The notes below the pieces were generated by a model, which was not told the DNA's origin, ran no database searches, and saw only the letters and a list, made by a program, of their open reading frames with translations. The translations under genes were made by a program, and so were the position numbers. DNA of 5,700 bases. Source: Dehalococcoidia bacterium (lineage in GTDB: Bacteria; Chloroflexota; Dehalococcoidia; JAUSJJ01). Positions 5,632 to 5,700 of the stretch are shown piece after piece (the stretch's first letter is position 1; each line of letters starts with the position of its first letter). Location of the stretch: contig JAUSJJ010000110.1 of the NCBI GenBank assembly GCA_030647705.1, positions 1 through 5,700 of the forward strand. Direction: 5' to 3'.

Positions 5632-5700
5632 TTATGATGAGTCCATACGCCAGTGGACGACCAGGCCACAGCAGGGACAAATTCCTGTCCATCGGCCCAG
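5632..5700 (-). CDS. 3' end of an unidentified gene with a CPCCG motif (partial)
   Basis: A minus-strand frame enters from the window edge and ends at TAA (5632-5634), leaving 22 residues that read GICPCCGLVVHW in the middle. CPxCG is a half zinc-ribbon or rubredoxin-knuckle pattern, so this may be the C-terminus of a small metal-binding protein. It lies on the same strand as and 68 bp before the cysteine-cluster gene. The piece is too short to identify, and other frames here are also open. Confidence 0.25.
   Translation of the reverse strand: MGRWTGICPCCGLVVHWRMDSS

Noticed and set aside
1..5700. CRISPR arrays, tandem repeats, riboswitches or phage genes
   Set aside because: Reading through the window shows no regularly spaced repeats, no riboswitch-like conserved leader apart from the short prfA hairpin, and no phage structural genes.

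Overview
The window is a compact piece of bacterial chromosome, moderately GC-rich, with nearly all recognisable coding on the minus strand. Gene content (release factor 1, its methyltransferase, an Fe-S aldo/keto reductase, a CCA-encoding tRNA-Val with strict sigma70-type promoters) is bacterial. The Fe-S aldo/keto reductase is typical of anaerobes, and the NLPY form of the PrmC motif together with the gene style recalls Chloroflexota (Dehalococcoidia-like) or similar environmental lineages. That taxonomic guess is weak and rests on no database search.

Layout in the direction of transcription (high to low coordinates): (1) 5632-5700 is the very end of an unidentified gene with a CPCCG zinc-ribbon-like motif. 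(2) 5129-5563 is a YkgJ/CxxCxxCC-type cysteine-cluster protein. (3) 5006-5128 is an intergenic region with a perfect consensus promoter (TTGACA, 16 bp, TATAAT, extended -10) and a hairpin that buries the prfA Shine-Dalgarno sequence. (4) 421-5005 is a tightly overlapping five-gene operon: prfA (RF1), prmC (RF1/RF2 glutamine methyltransferase), a Cof-type HAD phosphatase, a beta-phosphoglucomutase-like HAD phosphatase that starts at TTG, and an aldo/keto reductase with a C-terminal double cysteine cluster. (5) 331-360 is a second perfect consensus promoter, driving tRNA-Val(GAC) at 238-314. (6) 1-160 is what looks like an edge-truncated transposase remnant, whose orientation is ambiguous.

The functional core is prfA-prmC: PrmC methylates the GGQ glutamine of the release factor made by the gene just upstream, and the ATGA overlap suggests coupled translation. 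The three downstream genes look metabolic: two HAD phosphatases of different cap classes and one oxidoreductase. Their physiological link to termination, if any, is unknown. I found no clearly new biological system. The most interesting points are the SD-masking 5'-terminal hairpin on the prfA mRNA, the two perfect-consensus promoters, the N-terminal extension of PrmC, and the ambiguous transposase remnant beside the tRNA.
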